64,000 bases of DNA from Thermithiobacillus tepidarius DSM 3134 (GTDB taxonomy: Bacteria; Pseudomonadota; Gammaproteobacteria; Acidithiobacillales; Thermithiobacillaceae), in NCBI RefSeq assembly GCF_000423825.1, contig NZ_KE384096.1, forward strand, positions 124,001 through 188,000, written 5' to 3'. The notes below the pieces were generated by a model. It did no database searches. It was not told where the DNA came from and worked only from the letters and a program-made list of their open reading frames with translations. The position numbers and the translations under genes were made by a program. The number at the start of each line of letters is the position of its first letter. The first letter of the stretch is position 1. Of this stretch, positions 30,813 through 40,020 are shown one piece after another.

Positions 30813-32069
30813 TCAATCTCCGTCGTGGTCCTGCGCCTCCATGTCCCAGATCATGTGGGCGTCCACCAGCAGCCGGTAGCGGGCACGCAAGGCGTTGAGG
30901 CGTGCCTGATGGGCGGCCAGGGCGGCGGCCTGGGCTTGGCGGCGGGCCAGGATCAGGTCCTGCAGGCTGGCCTCGCCCAAGGCATAGGCACGCTGCATCA
31001 GGCGGGCGTTGGCCTGGGTTGCCGCCGCCGCGGCCTCGGCGGCGCGGGCGCTGTCGTAGTTGCCGCGGGCATTGGCGACGGTCGCCGCCACATCGGCCTC
31101 GACCATGCGGGTCTGCGCGGCCAGGTTCTGGCGCGCGCTTTGCGCCACGCTGGCCGCTCGCGCCGCCTCCAGACCGCGGCGGCTGCCGGGAATGGGGATG
31201 CTGACGCTGGCGCCGACGATGCGTTCCGCGCCGCCGAATTCCGACGCCGCATGGACGCCCAGGGTGGGATCGGGCAGGCGCTCGGCGCGGGCGCGGGCGG
31301 CCAGCGCCTGGGCGCGGGCCAGTTGCGCCGCCGGGATGCGCAGCTCATGGCTGTGGGCCAGGATGCGCTCGCGCCAGAAGGCCGCGCCTTCCCGCAGGGG
31401 AACCGGTTCGCTCAGCGGCACCGGCGTGGGTTGAATGCCGGGAAAACGGGCCTGCAGCAAGGCCAGGGCGGCGGCCGCCTGGGTGCTGGCCTCGCTCTCG
31501 GCGCGCCTGAGATCTTCCAGTTCCGCGCGCGCCAAGTTCACGTCCAGCTGTGCCGCGTCGCCGGCGCGAAAACGTTTCTCCAGGGCGCGCAGGTTTTCCT
31601 CGGCGCCCTGACGCCGGGCGACCAGCAGGTCGCGGGTGCCCACCGTGCCCAGCCAGTCCAGCCACAGGCGCAGCAGCTCGCGGCTGGCTTGGTGCAGGGC
31701 ATCGCCGTAGCGCGCCTGGGCCTCCGCCACGGCTTCCTGGCCGATGCGGCGGTCCAGGGCTGCCTTGCCGGGCAGGCGGACGGGCCGTTCCAGGTCCACC
31801 AGCCATTCGCCGTAACTGGGCCCGTCGCGCAGGGTGCGGGACTGGCCGGTGATGCGGGTGCTGAACTCGTAGGGGCCGACCTTCAGAATCCTGGCCTCCG
31901 TGCGAGCGCTCTCCAGGGCGGCGCGCGCCGCGGCCACCGTGGGATCGCTGTCCAATGCCTGGCGCGCGAGCGGGGTGGGCGGCAGGTCCGGCGGGGTGGG
32001 CAGCTCCTGGGCCCGGGCGATGAGCGCGCCGGCGCCGAGCAGCAGGCCGATGGCAAGCTGTCTGATCAT
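30813..32069 (-). CDS. Outer-membrane efflux channel (TolC/CzcC type)
   Basis: A 418-residue outer-membrane channel of the RND tripartite pump. The signal peptide is MIRQLAIGLLLGAGALIARA, cleaved near residue 20. The body is long alpha-helical coiled coil with the two repeats typical of OEP domains (ARILKV, then a second half from about residue 230). The ATG at 32069 overlaps the stop of the DUF3240 gene (ATGA), with GGGGGAG upstream. Confidence 0.9.
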   Translation of the reverse strand: MIRQLAIGLLLGAGALIARAQELPTPPDLPPTPLARQALDSDPTVAAARAALESARTEARILKVGPYEFSTRITGQSRTLRDGPSYGEWLVDLERPVRLPGKAALDRRIGQEAVAEAQARYGDALHQASRELLRLWLDWLGTVGTRDLLVARRQGAEENLRALEKRFRAGDAAQLDVNLARAELEDLRRAESEASTQAAAALALLQARFPGIQPTPVPLSEPVPLREGAAFWRERILAHSHELRIPAAQLARAQALAARARAERLPDPTLGVHAASEFGGAERIVGASVSIPIPGSRRGLEAARAASVAQSARQNLAAQTRMVEADVAATVANARGNYDSARAAEAAAAATQANARLMQRAYALGEASLQDLILARRQAQAAALAAHQARLNALRARYRLLVDAHMIWDMEAQDHDGD

Positions 32070-32374
32070 CGGATCTCCCCCATGGCTTCGACCGCGCTCA
32101 GCCAGTAGAAGATGCCGGCGCCCGGCAGCTCCGTCCGCAGGCGGTCGAGCAGGGCATTCGCCGCCTCGCGGCTGACGATGAGCTGCACCTGCATGCGTCG
32201 GCTGCGGCCGAGCACCTGTTCCGCGGTGCTCCAGCGGGTGGGATCGGCGCCGTGGCCGGCCACCTGGATGCTGGTGAAGGCACTGGTCTCCGGAGAGACC
32301 AGCAGCAGGTCCAGCAAGTTCTCCTCCGCTTCCGGGGAGACGATCAGGTTCAGGCAGCACAGTTGCTCAGCCAT
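32066..32374 (-). CDS. DUF3240 family small protein of the metal-efflux operon
   Basis: A 102-residue soluble protein with the DUF3240 pattern: an LNLIVSPEAEENLLDLLL strand-helix start, a GHG turn (VAGHGADPTRWSTAEQV), then RMQVQLIVS and a final YWLSAV. The fold is ferredoxin-like or PII-like, often encoded beside heavy-metal RND pumps; no function is established. Its start overlaps the pump stop by eight bases and its stop overlaps the channel gene, so it is translated with the pump. GGAGG precedes the ATG at 32374. Confidence 0.85.
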   Translation of the reverse strand: MAEQLCCLNLIVSPEAEENLLDLLLVSPETSAFTSIQVAGHGADPTRWSTAEQVLGRSRRMQVQLIVSREAANALLDRLRTELPGAGIFYWLSAVEAMGEIR

Positions 32375-35300
32375 GGCGGGCCTCCTTCGGATGGGCGAAG
32401 CGCAGGTAGAGGATGGGCAGCAGGATGAGGGTGAGCAGGGTGGCCGTGATCAGGCCGCCGATCACCACGATGGCCAATGGGCGCTGGATTTCCGAACCGG
32501 GACCGGTGGCGAAGAGCAGCGGCACCAGGCCGAAGGCGGTGATGGAGGCGGTCATCAGCACCGGGCGCAGACGCCGCTTGGCGCCGGTGACCACCACCTC
32601 GCGCAGGTCCATGCCGGCGGCGTGCAACTGGTTGAAGTAGCTCACCAGCACCACGCCGTTGAGCACGGCGATGCCCAGCAGGGCGATGAAGCCCACCGAG
32701 GCCGGCACCGACAGGTACTCGCCGGATGCCCACAGGGCGACGATGCCGCCCACCAGGGCGAAGGGGATGTTGCTGAGCACCAGCAGGGCTTGGCGCACCG
32801 AGCCGAAGGTGGAGAAGAGCAGCAGGAAGATGAGTCCCAGCGAGACCGGCACCACCAGGCTCAGGCGCTTGGCGGCGCGCTGCTGGTTCTCGAACTGGCC
32901 GCCCCAGGTGATGTGATAGCCGGTCGGCAGCTTCATTTTTTGCGCCACCAGCCGCTTGGTCTCGTCCACGAAGCCGACCAGGTCGCGCCCGCGCACGTTG
33001 GCGATCACGACGCTGTAGCGGTTGCCCATCTCGCGCTCGATCTTCACCGGCCCGTCCGACCGCTCCAGCGTGGCAATGCTGCTCAGCGGGATGCTGGTGC
33101 CGTCCGGCCGGGTCAGACGGGTGGCGGCGAAGGCGGCGGGGGACATGCGGATGTCCTCGGCGCCGCGGATGAGCAGCGGCGTGCGGCGCACACCCTCGAT
33201 GACGATGCCGGCCCGGCGGCCGTCGATTTCGGCGCGCAAGGCGTCCTGGATGGCATCCGCCGACAAGCCCTGGCGACCGGCGGCGAGCCGGTCGATGAGC
33301 ACGCGCAGGTACTGCACGCCTTCGTTGCGCACCGTGTAGACGTCCTCGCTGCCCGGAATGCCGCGCAACAGAGTGTCCAGTTGCGCCGCCAGCGCGTTGA
33401 GCTGCTGCAGATCCGGTCCGAAGATCTTGGCGGCCACGTCCCCGCGCACGCCGATGATCATCTCGGACACACGCATCTCGATGGGCTGGGTGAAGTTGTA
33501 CTGGACGCCCGGGAACTGGTCCAATACCCGGCGCAACGCATCCAGCAGGGCCTGCTTGCTGTCGACCCGCCACTGATCGCGCGGCTTGAGCACCAGGAAG
33601 GTGTCGGTCTGGTTCAGGCCCATGGGATCGAGGCCGATCTCGTCCGAGCCCACGCGCGCCACGATGCGCTCCACCTCCGGGACCTGCGCCAAAATGGCGC
33701 GCTGGATGCGCAGGTCCAGCGCGGCGCTTTCCTCCAGGCTGATGGAGGGCAGCTTCTCGACGCCGATCACCACCGTGCCCTCGTCCATGGTGGGCATGAA
33801 GGTCTTGCCCACGCGGGTGTAGAGCACGGCGGCGATGATCAGCAGCACGACCGCTCCGAGGCCGATTAGGCGCGGGCGCCGCAGCGCGCCTTCCAGGGCC
33901 GGTCCGTAGGCGCGCAGCAATTGCCGCACCAGCCACGGGTCCTCGTGCCCGATCTTTTTCAGCAGGAAGGAGGCCAGGACCGGAATCACCGTGAGCGAGA
34001 GCAGCAGGGAGCCGGCCAGGGCGAAGACGATGGACAGCGCCACCGGGATGAAGAGCTTGCCTTCCAGCCCTTGCAGGGTGAGCAGTGGCAGGAAGACGGT
34101 GATGATAATGAGAATGCCGGCGGTGACCGGAACCGTCACCTCGCGCACCGAGCGGTATACGAGATGCAGGCGCGGCACCTTGCCGGCGTACTTGTCGTGG
34201 GCCAGATGCTGCACCACGTTCTCCACCACCACCACGGCGGCGTCCACCAGCATGCCGATGGCGATGGCCAGCCCGCCGAGACTCATGAGGTTGGCCGACA
34301 GGCCGAAGACGCTCATCAGAATGAAGGTGATCAGCGCCGCCAACGGCAGCACCAGCGCCACCGTGAGCGCGGCGCGCAGGTTGCCCAGAAAGAGGGTGAG
34401 TAGGATCAGTACCAGCACCACCGCTTCCAGCAACGCCTTGGAAACGGTGCCAACGGCCTGGTTGACCAGATCGGCGCGATCGTAAAAGACCTCCACGCGC
34501 ACGCCGGGCGGCAGGGCGGTCTGCAGCTCCGCCAAGCGCGCGCGCACGCCCTCGACCACCTGACGCGCGTTGGCGCCGCGCAAGCCGAGCACCAGGCCTT
34601 CCACCGCCTCGCCCTTGCCGTTTTCGGTGACGGCGCCCAGCCGGGTGATGTGGCCGATGCGCACCAATGCCACGTCGCCCACCCGCACCGGCACGCCGTC
34701 GCGCACCGCCACCACCACTTGGCGCAAGTCGTCCAGGTTTTGGACACGGCCCTCGCTGCGCACCAGCAGCATTTCCTCGCCCTCGTTCAGGCGGCCGGCG
34801 CCGTCGTTGCGGTTGTTGTTCTGCAGTGCGGCCTCCAGCTCGGCGCTGGAGATGCCAGTGGCGGCCATCCGGACCCGGTCGGGCACCACCTCGAAGGTGC
34901 GCGCCACGCCGCCCAGGGCATTGACGTCGGCAACGCCGGGCACGCTGCGCAGCGCCGGGCGGATCACCCAGTCCAGCAGGGTGCGTCGTTCCATTTGGCT
35001 CAGCCCACCGCCTTCCACCGTGAACATGAACATCTCGCCAAGCGGCGTGGTGATGGGCGCCAGGCCGCCGCTGATGCCGGGCGGCAGTTCGCCGAGGATG
35101 CCGTTCAGGCGCTCGGCCACCTGCTGGCGGGCCCAATAGATGTCGGTGCCGTCCTCGAAGTCCAGGGTGATGTCCACCAGGCCGTACTTGCTGACCGAGC
35201 GCAGCATGCGTTGGCGCGGGATGCCCAGCATTTCCATCTCGATGGGCTGAGTGATGCGGGTTTCCACTTCTTCCGGCGTCATGCCGGGTGCCTTCATGAT

Positions 35301-35447
35301 GATCTTGACCTGGGTGCTGGAGACGTCCGGAAAGGCGTCGATGGGCAGGCTGCGGAAGGCCAGCCAGCCGCCAATGGCCAGGAGCACGGTCGCCAGCACG
35401 ATGAAGAGCCGCTGGCTGAGCGCGAATTGGATCAGGCGGGCCAGCAT
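32367..35447 (-). CDS. Heavy-metal efflux RND pump (CzcA/CusA family)
   Basis: An inner-membrane, proton-driven metal transporter of 1026 residues with twelve predicted helices and two large periplasmic domains. The charged TM4 motif reads GMLVDAAVVVVEN, intermediate between the CzcA and CusA forms, so the substrate (divalent Zn/Co/Cd/Ni or monovalent Cu/Ag) cannot be fixed by eye. N-terminal residues LPIDAFPDVSSTQVKI fit the HME-RND branch. Start ATG at 35447, one base after the membrane-fusion gene. Confidence 0.93.
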   Translation of the reverse strand: MLARLIQFALSQRLFIVLATVLLAIGGWLAFRSLPIDAFPDVSSTQVKIIMKAPGMTPEEVETRITQPIEMEMLGIPRQRMLRSVSKYGLVDITLDFEDGTDIYWARQQVAERLNGILGELPPGISGGLAPITTPLGEMFMFTVEGGGLSQMERRTLLDWVIRPALRSVPGVADVNALGGVARTFEVVPDRVRMAATGISSAELEAALQNNNRNDGAGRLNEGEEMLLVRSEGRVQNLDDLRQVVVAVRDGVPVRVGDVALVRIGHITRLGAVTENGKGEAVEGLVLGLRGANARQVVEGVRARLAELQTALPPGVRVEVFYDRADLVNQAVGTVSKALLEAVVLVLILLTLFLGNLRAALTVALVLPLAALITFILMSVFGLSANLMSLGGLAIAIGMLVDAAVVVVENVVQHLAHDKYAGKVPRLHLVYRSVREVTVPVTAGILIIITVFLPLLTLQGLEGKLFIPVALSIVFALAGSLLLSLTVIPVLASFLLKKIGHEDPWLVRQLLRAYGPALEGALRRPRLIGLGAVVLLIIAAVLYTRVGKTFMPTMDEGTVVIGVEKLPSISLEESAALDLRIQRAILAQVPEVERIVARVGSDEIGLDPMGLNQTDTFLVLKPRDQWRVDSKQALLDALRRVLDQFPGVQYNFTQPIEMRVSEMIIGVRGDVAAKIFGPDLQQLNALAAQLDTLLRGIPGSEDVYTVRNEGVQYLRVLIDRLAAGRQGLSADAIQDALRAEIDGRRAGIVIEGVRRTPLLIRGAEDIRMSPAAFAATRLTRPDGTSIPLSSIATLERSDGPVKIEREMGNRYSVVIANVRGRDLVGFVDETKRLVAQKMKLPTGYHITWGGQFENQQRAAKRLSLVVPVSLGLIFLLLFSTFGSVRQALLVLSNIPFALVGGIVALWASGEYLSVPASVGFIALLGIAVLNGVVLVSYFNQLHAAGMDLREVVVTGAKRRLRPVLMTASITAFGLVPLLFATGPGSEIQRPLAIVVIGGLITATLLTLILLPILYLRFAHPKEARHG

Positions 35448-35448
35448 G

Positions 35449-36570
35449 CTATTCGCCTCCGCCGCTGTCGCCCTGCCAGGCCGCTTTCAATGCCGCCACG
35501 CCGGCCACGGCCACTTGTTCGCCCGCCTTGAGCGGACCGCGCACGCGCACCCTCTGGTCGGCGCTGCCCAGCACGGTCACCGGGCGCGCGGTGAAGCCGG
35601 CGCGGGTGCGCACGAAGACATAGGCTTGACCTCGATCGCGCACCACCGCAGCCAGCGGCAGATCCCAGGCATCCGGGCCGCTCGCCAGGGGCAGGGCCAC
35701 CTGCACGAACTCACCGGGCCGCAGCTGCGCGGTGCCGCTTTCCACCACGGCACGCAGGGCGACGGTCTGGCTGCCGCCGGCCACCGCGGGGCTGAGGCTC
35801 AGGATGCGAGCGCTGGCTTCCCGGCCGGGCACCAGCACGCGGGTGCCGGGCTGCCAGCGGGCGGCCTCCTGGACCGGCACCTGGATGTCGAGCCACAGCT
35901 CCTTCAGGCTGGCCAGGCGCAGCAGCGGATCGGCCGCGGCCACCCGCTGGCCCAGCCGGGCCTCCAGCGCCAGCACGGTGCCCGCCTGCCGGGCGCTCAC
36001 CGTGACGTTGTCCTGCAGCTTGCCGCTGCGCTCCACCTGGGTGATGGCGGCGGCGCTCAGACCGGCCAGGCGCAGGGCGGCGCGGGCTTGCTGCAGTGCG
36101 GCTTCGGCCTCGCTCAGGTTGGCCTCGGCCTCCTGCACCCGCCGCAGCGGGGTGATGCCTTCCCGGTTCAGGTTGCGCTCGCGGCTGGCGGTTTGCCGCG
36201 CCAGGCGGGCGCGGCTGGCGGCTTGCTGCAACTGCAGCTGCAAGGGGCCGAGCTCGGGACTGGACAGCTGCAGCAAGGGCTGGCCGGCGCGCACCGGCTG
36301 ATTGGGCTGCACCAGCACGCGGGTCACGAGTCCTCCCACCGGAGCGCTCACTACCTGCTCCTGGCTCGGCGGCAGGACCACCTGTGCCGGGAAAGTGGTG
36401 CGGATGGCGCCGCCGGAAGCCTGCAGGGTGGCGACCCGGATGCCCAGCGCCTGCATCTGCCGGGCACTGACCGGGAATTCAGCCGCAGGCGCTGCCTGGG
36501 CCGGGATCGAAATCATCAAGGCACAGAGGCCAACCCAGAAGGCGGCACGGCCGGGGCGGAATGCAAGCAT
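35449..36570 (-). CDS. Periplasmic adaptor (membrane-fusion) subunit of the metal RND pump
   Basis: A 373-residue membrane-fusion protein with a signal peptide (cleavage near residue 26, AQA). A lipoyl/barrel-sandwich domain is formed by VVSAPVGGLVTRV and NVTVSARQAGTV flanking a coiled-coil hairpin (about 105-165). Beta-barrel and membrane-proximal domains follow. It joins the inner-membrane pump to the outer-membrane channel. The ATG at 36570 has GGAGAA upstream. Confidence 0.9.
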   Translation of the reverse strand: MLAFRPGRAAFWVGLCALMISIPAQAAPAAEFPVSARQMQALGIRVATLQASGGAIRTTFPAQVVLPPSQEQVVSAPVGGLVTRVLVQPNQPVRAGQPLLQLSSPELGPLQLQLQQAASRARLARQTASRERNLNREGITPLRRVQEAEANLSEAEAALQQARAALRLAGLSAAAITQVERSGKLQDNVTVSARQAGTVLALEARLGQRVAAADPLLRLASLKELWLDIQVPVQEAARWQPGTRVLVPGREASARILSLSPAVAGGSQTVALRAVVESGTAQLRPGEFVQVALPLASGPDAWDLPLAAVVRDRGQAYVFVRTRAGFTARPVTVLGSADQRVRVRGPLKAGEQVAVAGVAALKAAWQGDSGGGE

Positions 36571-36650
36571 GGATATTCTCCGCGCAAGTTGGAAGAAGCG
36601 ATGCCGGACGGACCGGGATCGTGATGCACGCCAGGCCTACAAGGCCTAGC

Positions 36651-37079
36651 TTAGACCAACAGGGCGGCGGGTGGGGCGCGGGTGGAGGGTGGGGAGCCTG
36701 GATCGGGGTGGCCGGCGGGTACTGCGTCCTCGCCCGCGAGGACACGCGGGGCTGGCGTCACGATCCGCAGGGCGATCAGCAGGAAGAACAGATCGGGGGC
36801 CGGCACCGGCAGGAGCTGCGGATCTTCCTTGATGGCGCTGCCGAGGCCGATGGTCTGCACCTCATGCTGGTCCGGGCTCCATTGGTGCAGCTGGGTGTTT
36901 TCCGCTGCCGGAGCGGCTAGGGCCAGAGACCATCCTTCCGCCGCGGCGTTTTCCGTCCAGTGCAGATGCACGCCCTTGCTGCCGTAGGACGCCAGCGGGT
37001 GGGCATGCAAGAGGGGCGCGGCCAGCTGCAGAGCCAGCAGGAGCAGCACCAGCAGCGTGGAGGGGATGGACAGTCGCAT
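36651..37079 (-). CDS. Small exported protein heading the metal-efflux operon
   Basis: A 142-residue protein with a leucine-rich signal peptide (MRLSIPSTLLVLLLLALQLA, cleavage near 26, HA). A His-containing stretch follows (HPLASYGSKGVHLHW; later HQWSPDQHEVQ), then a possible second hydrophobic segment at about 95-107 and a Pro-rich tail. I cannot assign a family; CzcI-like small secreted regulators occupy the same position in some czc operons. It ends 80 bases before the adaptor gene. No ribosome site precedes the ATG at 37079, and the likely promoter would give a leaderless message. Confidence 0.7.
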   Translation of the reverse strand: MRLSIPSTLLVLLLLALQLAAPLLHAHPLASYGSKGVHLHWTENAAAEGWSLALAAPAAENTQLHQWSPDQHEVQTIGLGSAIKEDPQLLPVPAPDLFFLLIALRIVTPAPRVLAGEDAVPAGHPDPGSPPSTRAPPAALLV

Positions 37080-37085
37080 GGGCTT

Positions 37086-37114
37086 ACAATAAGAAATGGC
37101 AAATGAAAACACAA
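37086..37114 (-). promoter_or_regulatory. Candidate promoter of the metal-efflux operon
   Basis: Read on the minus strand: TTGTGT (37109-37114), 17-base spacer, TATTGT (37086-37091). The start of transcription would fall at or next to the ATG at 37079. Each box matches the sigma-70 consensus at four of six positions. Confidence 0.4.
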
Positions 37115-37259
37115 GCATGCCGCTGATGCGCTGCAAGTCCAGGGAAATGCGCTCGCAATGCGGTCTTGGAAATGCGGCTTCTTGCTGCAACGTCTGGGGG
37201 TGGAGAGGGCGGGGGAGTGACTCGGGCACGGTGGTACATGGGTGGAGGCCGGTGGAGCC

Positions 37260-38891
37260 TCAGGACCGCCCCAGCTTGAACTGATTGACCAAATCCTGCA
37301 GTGTCCGGGCGGTGGCGGCCAGATCGCCGACGGCCTGGCTGGTGCGCTGGATGTCGCGGGTGGTGGCGTCGGTGATGCTGGCGACCTGCTCGATGTTGCG
37401 GGCGATTTCGGTGCCGACCGCGGACTGCTCCTCGGCGGCGGTGGCGATCTGGTGCATCATCTCCGTCACCGCGCGCACGGCCCGATCGATCTCCTGCAGG
37501 GCGCGGCCCGCTTCCTGGCCGTAGCCGACGCCTTGGGTGACCTCGCTGCGGGCCTGGGTCATGGCGGTCACCGCATGCGCCGTGCTGGCTTGCACCGTCT
37601 GCACGATGCTGGCGATATCGGTGGTGCTGGCGGCGGTGCGCTCGGACAGCTTGCGCACCTCGTCGGCCACCACGGCGAAGCCGCGGCCCTGCTCGCCGGC
37701 CCGTGCCGCCTCGATGGCGGCATTGAGCGCCAGCAGGTTGGTCTGCTCGGCGATGTCCTTGATGACATTGGTCACCTCGCCGATGCGCTGGATGGCGGTG
37801 TCGAGCTCGCCGATGGTCTTGGCGGAGGAACTCACGGTGCTGTCGATGCGGTTCAGGGCCGCGATGGTCTGCTGGCCGGTGGCATTGCCGCCTTTGACCA
37901 ATTCCGCCGCCTGATTCGCCGCGTTGGCGGCGCTGCTGGCGTTCTGCGCCACTTCCTTGACCGTGGTGCTCATCTCCTCCATGGCGGTGCTGATCTGGAA
38001 GATGCCGTCGGCCTGCGCCTTGGCGTCGCGGCTCACGCTGGCGGCCATGTCGTTCAGCTGCCCACTGGCGCCGGCGGTCTGCACCGAAGCATCGCGCACC
38101 TGGGCGACGATGCCGTGGATCTTGCGGATGAAGTCGTTGATGGAGCGCGCCAGGCTGCTGATCTCATCGTGGCCGTCCTCGGGCACGCGGCGGGTGAGAT
38201 CGCCGTCGCCCTGGCGCAGCTCGTCGATGGCGCCCAAGACCACCTGCAGCCGCCGGGTGATGTTGCGCACCACCCACAGCACCAGCAGGCCGCCCAGCAG
38301 CATGGCGGCGACAGCCAGCGCGATGCTGAGGGTCATGATGGTCTGCGCCTGATCGAGCACCTCGTTCTTGGTTGCTTCCACGGCGTCGCGCTTGGCCTTG
38401 ATGATGTCCAGCAGGTTCTGGCGCACTACGCGCCACAGGGGAGTCTCGATTTTATTGAGGGTGCGGACCGCCTCCTGCGTGTCCGTCGCCGCCAGCTGGA
38501 TGATGCGCATCTTGACTTCCATGTCCCGCTGCCAGGTCGCGCCGGTTTCCTGCAGCAGTTTGTGCGTTTCCGGATCGTTCAAGCTCAGCCTGAGCGCCTC
38601 TTGATGCGCGGCGCTGAAGCCCTTGGCGGAATCGTTGAAGTTGTCGTAGGCCTTCTTGTTCAGCGGGTCGAAGATGATGTTGCGCAAGGCTTGGCCGCTT
38701 TGCAGGCCTTGGGCGTACATGCTTTCCAGCGCCTGCAGCAGGGCTTGGTCCTGGTTGATGAAGCTCACGAAGTGGGCACTGCTGTTGCGCATGCCGCTCA
38801 GGGCCACGAGGATGGCCACCAGGAAGAGCGCAAAGGCCGCGCCCGTGGAGAAGATCAATTTGCCTTTGATGGTTTTAGCGTTGGTCAACAT
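37260..38891 (-). CDS. Methyl-accepting chemotaxis protein (transmembrane)
   Basis: A 543-residue chemoreceptor. One TM helix is near the N-terminus (about 10-33) and a second near 188-210 encloses a 150-residue helical periplasmic sensor. HAMP follows, then a signalling domain with the tip [20 protein letters not shown]. The ligand is unknown. I chose the ATG at 38891 (MLTNAKT) because AAGGAAGGA precedes it; a longer frame begins 13 codons upstream with a poorer site. Confidence 0.94.
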   Translation of the reverse strand: MLTNAKTIKGKLIFSTGAAFALFLVAILVALSGMRNSSAHFVSFINQDQALLQALESMYAQGLQSGQALRNIIFDPLNKKAYDNFNDSAKGFSAAHQEALRLSLNDPETHKLLQETGATWQRDMEVKMRIIQLAATDTQEAVRTLNKIETPLWRVVRQNLLDIIKAKRDAVEATKNEVLDQAQTIMTLSIALAVAAMLLGGLLVLWVVRNITRRLQVVLGAIDELRQGDGDLTRRVPEDGHDEISSLARSINDFIRKIHGIVAQVRDASVQTAGASGQLNDMAASVSRDAKAQADGIFQISTAMEEMSTTVKEVAQNASSAANAANQAAELVKGGNATGQQTIAALNRIDSTVSSSAKTIGELDTAIQRIGEVTNVIKDIAEQTNLLALNAAIEAARAGEQGRGFAVVADEVRKLSERTAASTTDIASIVQTVQASTAHAVTAMTQARSEVTQGVGYGQEAGRALQEIDRAVRAVTEMMHQIATAAEEQSAVGTEIARNIEQVASITDATTRDIQRTSQAVGDLAATARTLQDLVNQFKLGRS

Positions 38892-38979
38892 GGTTCCTTC
38901 CTTGGATTCGCTAAATTTCTTGATAATCATTCCGTTTTGGATGGCTGTGCGGGTACGAATGGCGTAGCCCGTTGCGCCG

Positions 38980-39942
38980 CTATTTGCCCACCCTGGCGGC
39001 GTGGTTCAGAATGGGCCGCAGAACCTCTCCCAGCTCCTTGGGATTGAACTTGGGCACGTAGGCGTCCACGCCGACCGCCTTGCCGACATTGACGTTGGCC
39101 TCGCTGGACAGGGATGAGTGCATGACCACCGGAATGCCCCGGAAGCGCGGGTCGTTCTTGATGTGCTTGGTCAGCACGTAGCCGTCCATCTCCGGCATCT
39201 CCACGTCGGTGAGCACGGCCTGGATCATCTCGTACATGGGCGTGCGGGTCGTCTCGGCGCGCGCTGCCAGCTGCTGCAGCTTGTCCCAGGCCTCCTGGCC
39301 GTTGTGGGCGCTGATGTAGTGGACGCCCAGGTGGGTCAGGGTGGTTTCGATTTGCTTGCGCGCCACCGGCGAATCATCGGCGAAGAGCACGGTGCCGCCG
39401 TTTTCGATGGGCCGCAACTCGTCGAAGAGGCGCGGGTCCATGCCGATCTGGATGGTGTCCGCCAGCACCTTTTCCACGTCCATGATCATGACGATGCGCC
39501 CGTCCTTCAGCTCGGTGACGGCGGTGACCAGCCCACCCATCCGTGCCGTGATCATGGGCGGCGGCACTTTGATCTGTCCCCACTCCAGGCGCAGGATGTT
39601 TTCCACGTTGTGCACCAGAAAGCCCTGGGTATGCTTGTTGTACTCTGTCACGATCATGATGCGGGGCTGGCTCTCCGGCCGTACCCCGCAGAACTTGGCC
39701 AGGTCCACCACGGGCACCAGTTGGCCGCGCAGGCTGACCATGCCTTCCACCGCCGGCGGCATCTCCGGCGCCTGGGTGATTTCGGGGATGCGCATGACCT
39801 CGCGCACCTTGAAGACATTGATCCCGAAGGTTTCCTCTCGGCCGGAATTCAAATCCCGGCCCAAGTTGAAGAGCAGGATTTCCAGCCGGTTGGCACCGGC
39901 CAGCCGGGTACGCTCATCGACTGACTGCATCAAACTCGCCAT
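38980..39942 (-). CDS. cheV: Chemotaxis coupling/response protein CheV
   Basis: A 320-residue fusion of a CheW-like coupling domain (about 12-165) with a receiver domain (about 183-318). The receiver has the acidic pair in VLFADDSP (188-189), the phosphate-accepting aspartate 246 in [11 protein letters not shown] and the conserved lysine in YVPKF (298). It couples receptors to CheA and is tuned by phosphorylation. CheA is not in this window. The ATG at 39942 is used; a GTG five codons earlier is possible. Confidence 0.93.
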   Translation of the reverse strand: MASLMQSVDERTRLAGANRLEILLFNLGRDLNSGREETFGINVFKVREVMRIPEITQAPEMPPAVEGMVSLRGQLVPVVDLAKFCGVRPESQPRIMIVTEYNKHTQGFLVHNVENILRLEWGQIKVPPPMITARMGGLVTAVTELKDGRIVMIMDVEKVLADTIQIGMDPRLFDELRPIENGGTVLFADDSPVARKQIETTLTHLGVHYISAHNGQEAWDKLQQLAARAETTRTPMYEMIQAVLTDVEMPEMDGYVLTKHIKNDPRFRGIPVVMHSSLSSEANVNVGKAVGVDAYVPKFNPKELGEVLRPILNHAARVGK

Positions 39943-40020
39943 GGTTGCTGGCTCCACTGGATGTTGCGCGTGAAAAGTGAGGAGTGAAACGTGATGCGTG
40001 CTGCGCCGCCCGACGCCATG

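Noticed and set aside
38925-38945. Fur-box-like ATGATTATCA upstream of the first receptor
   Set aside because: Only about 11 of 19 Fur consensus positions fit; the flanking bases do not match.
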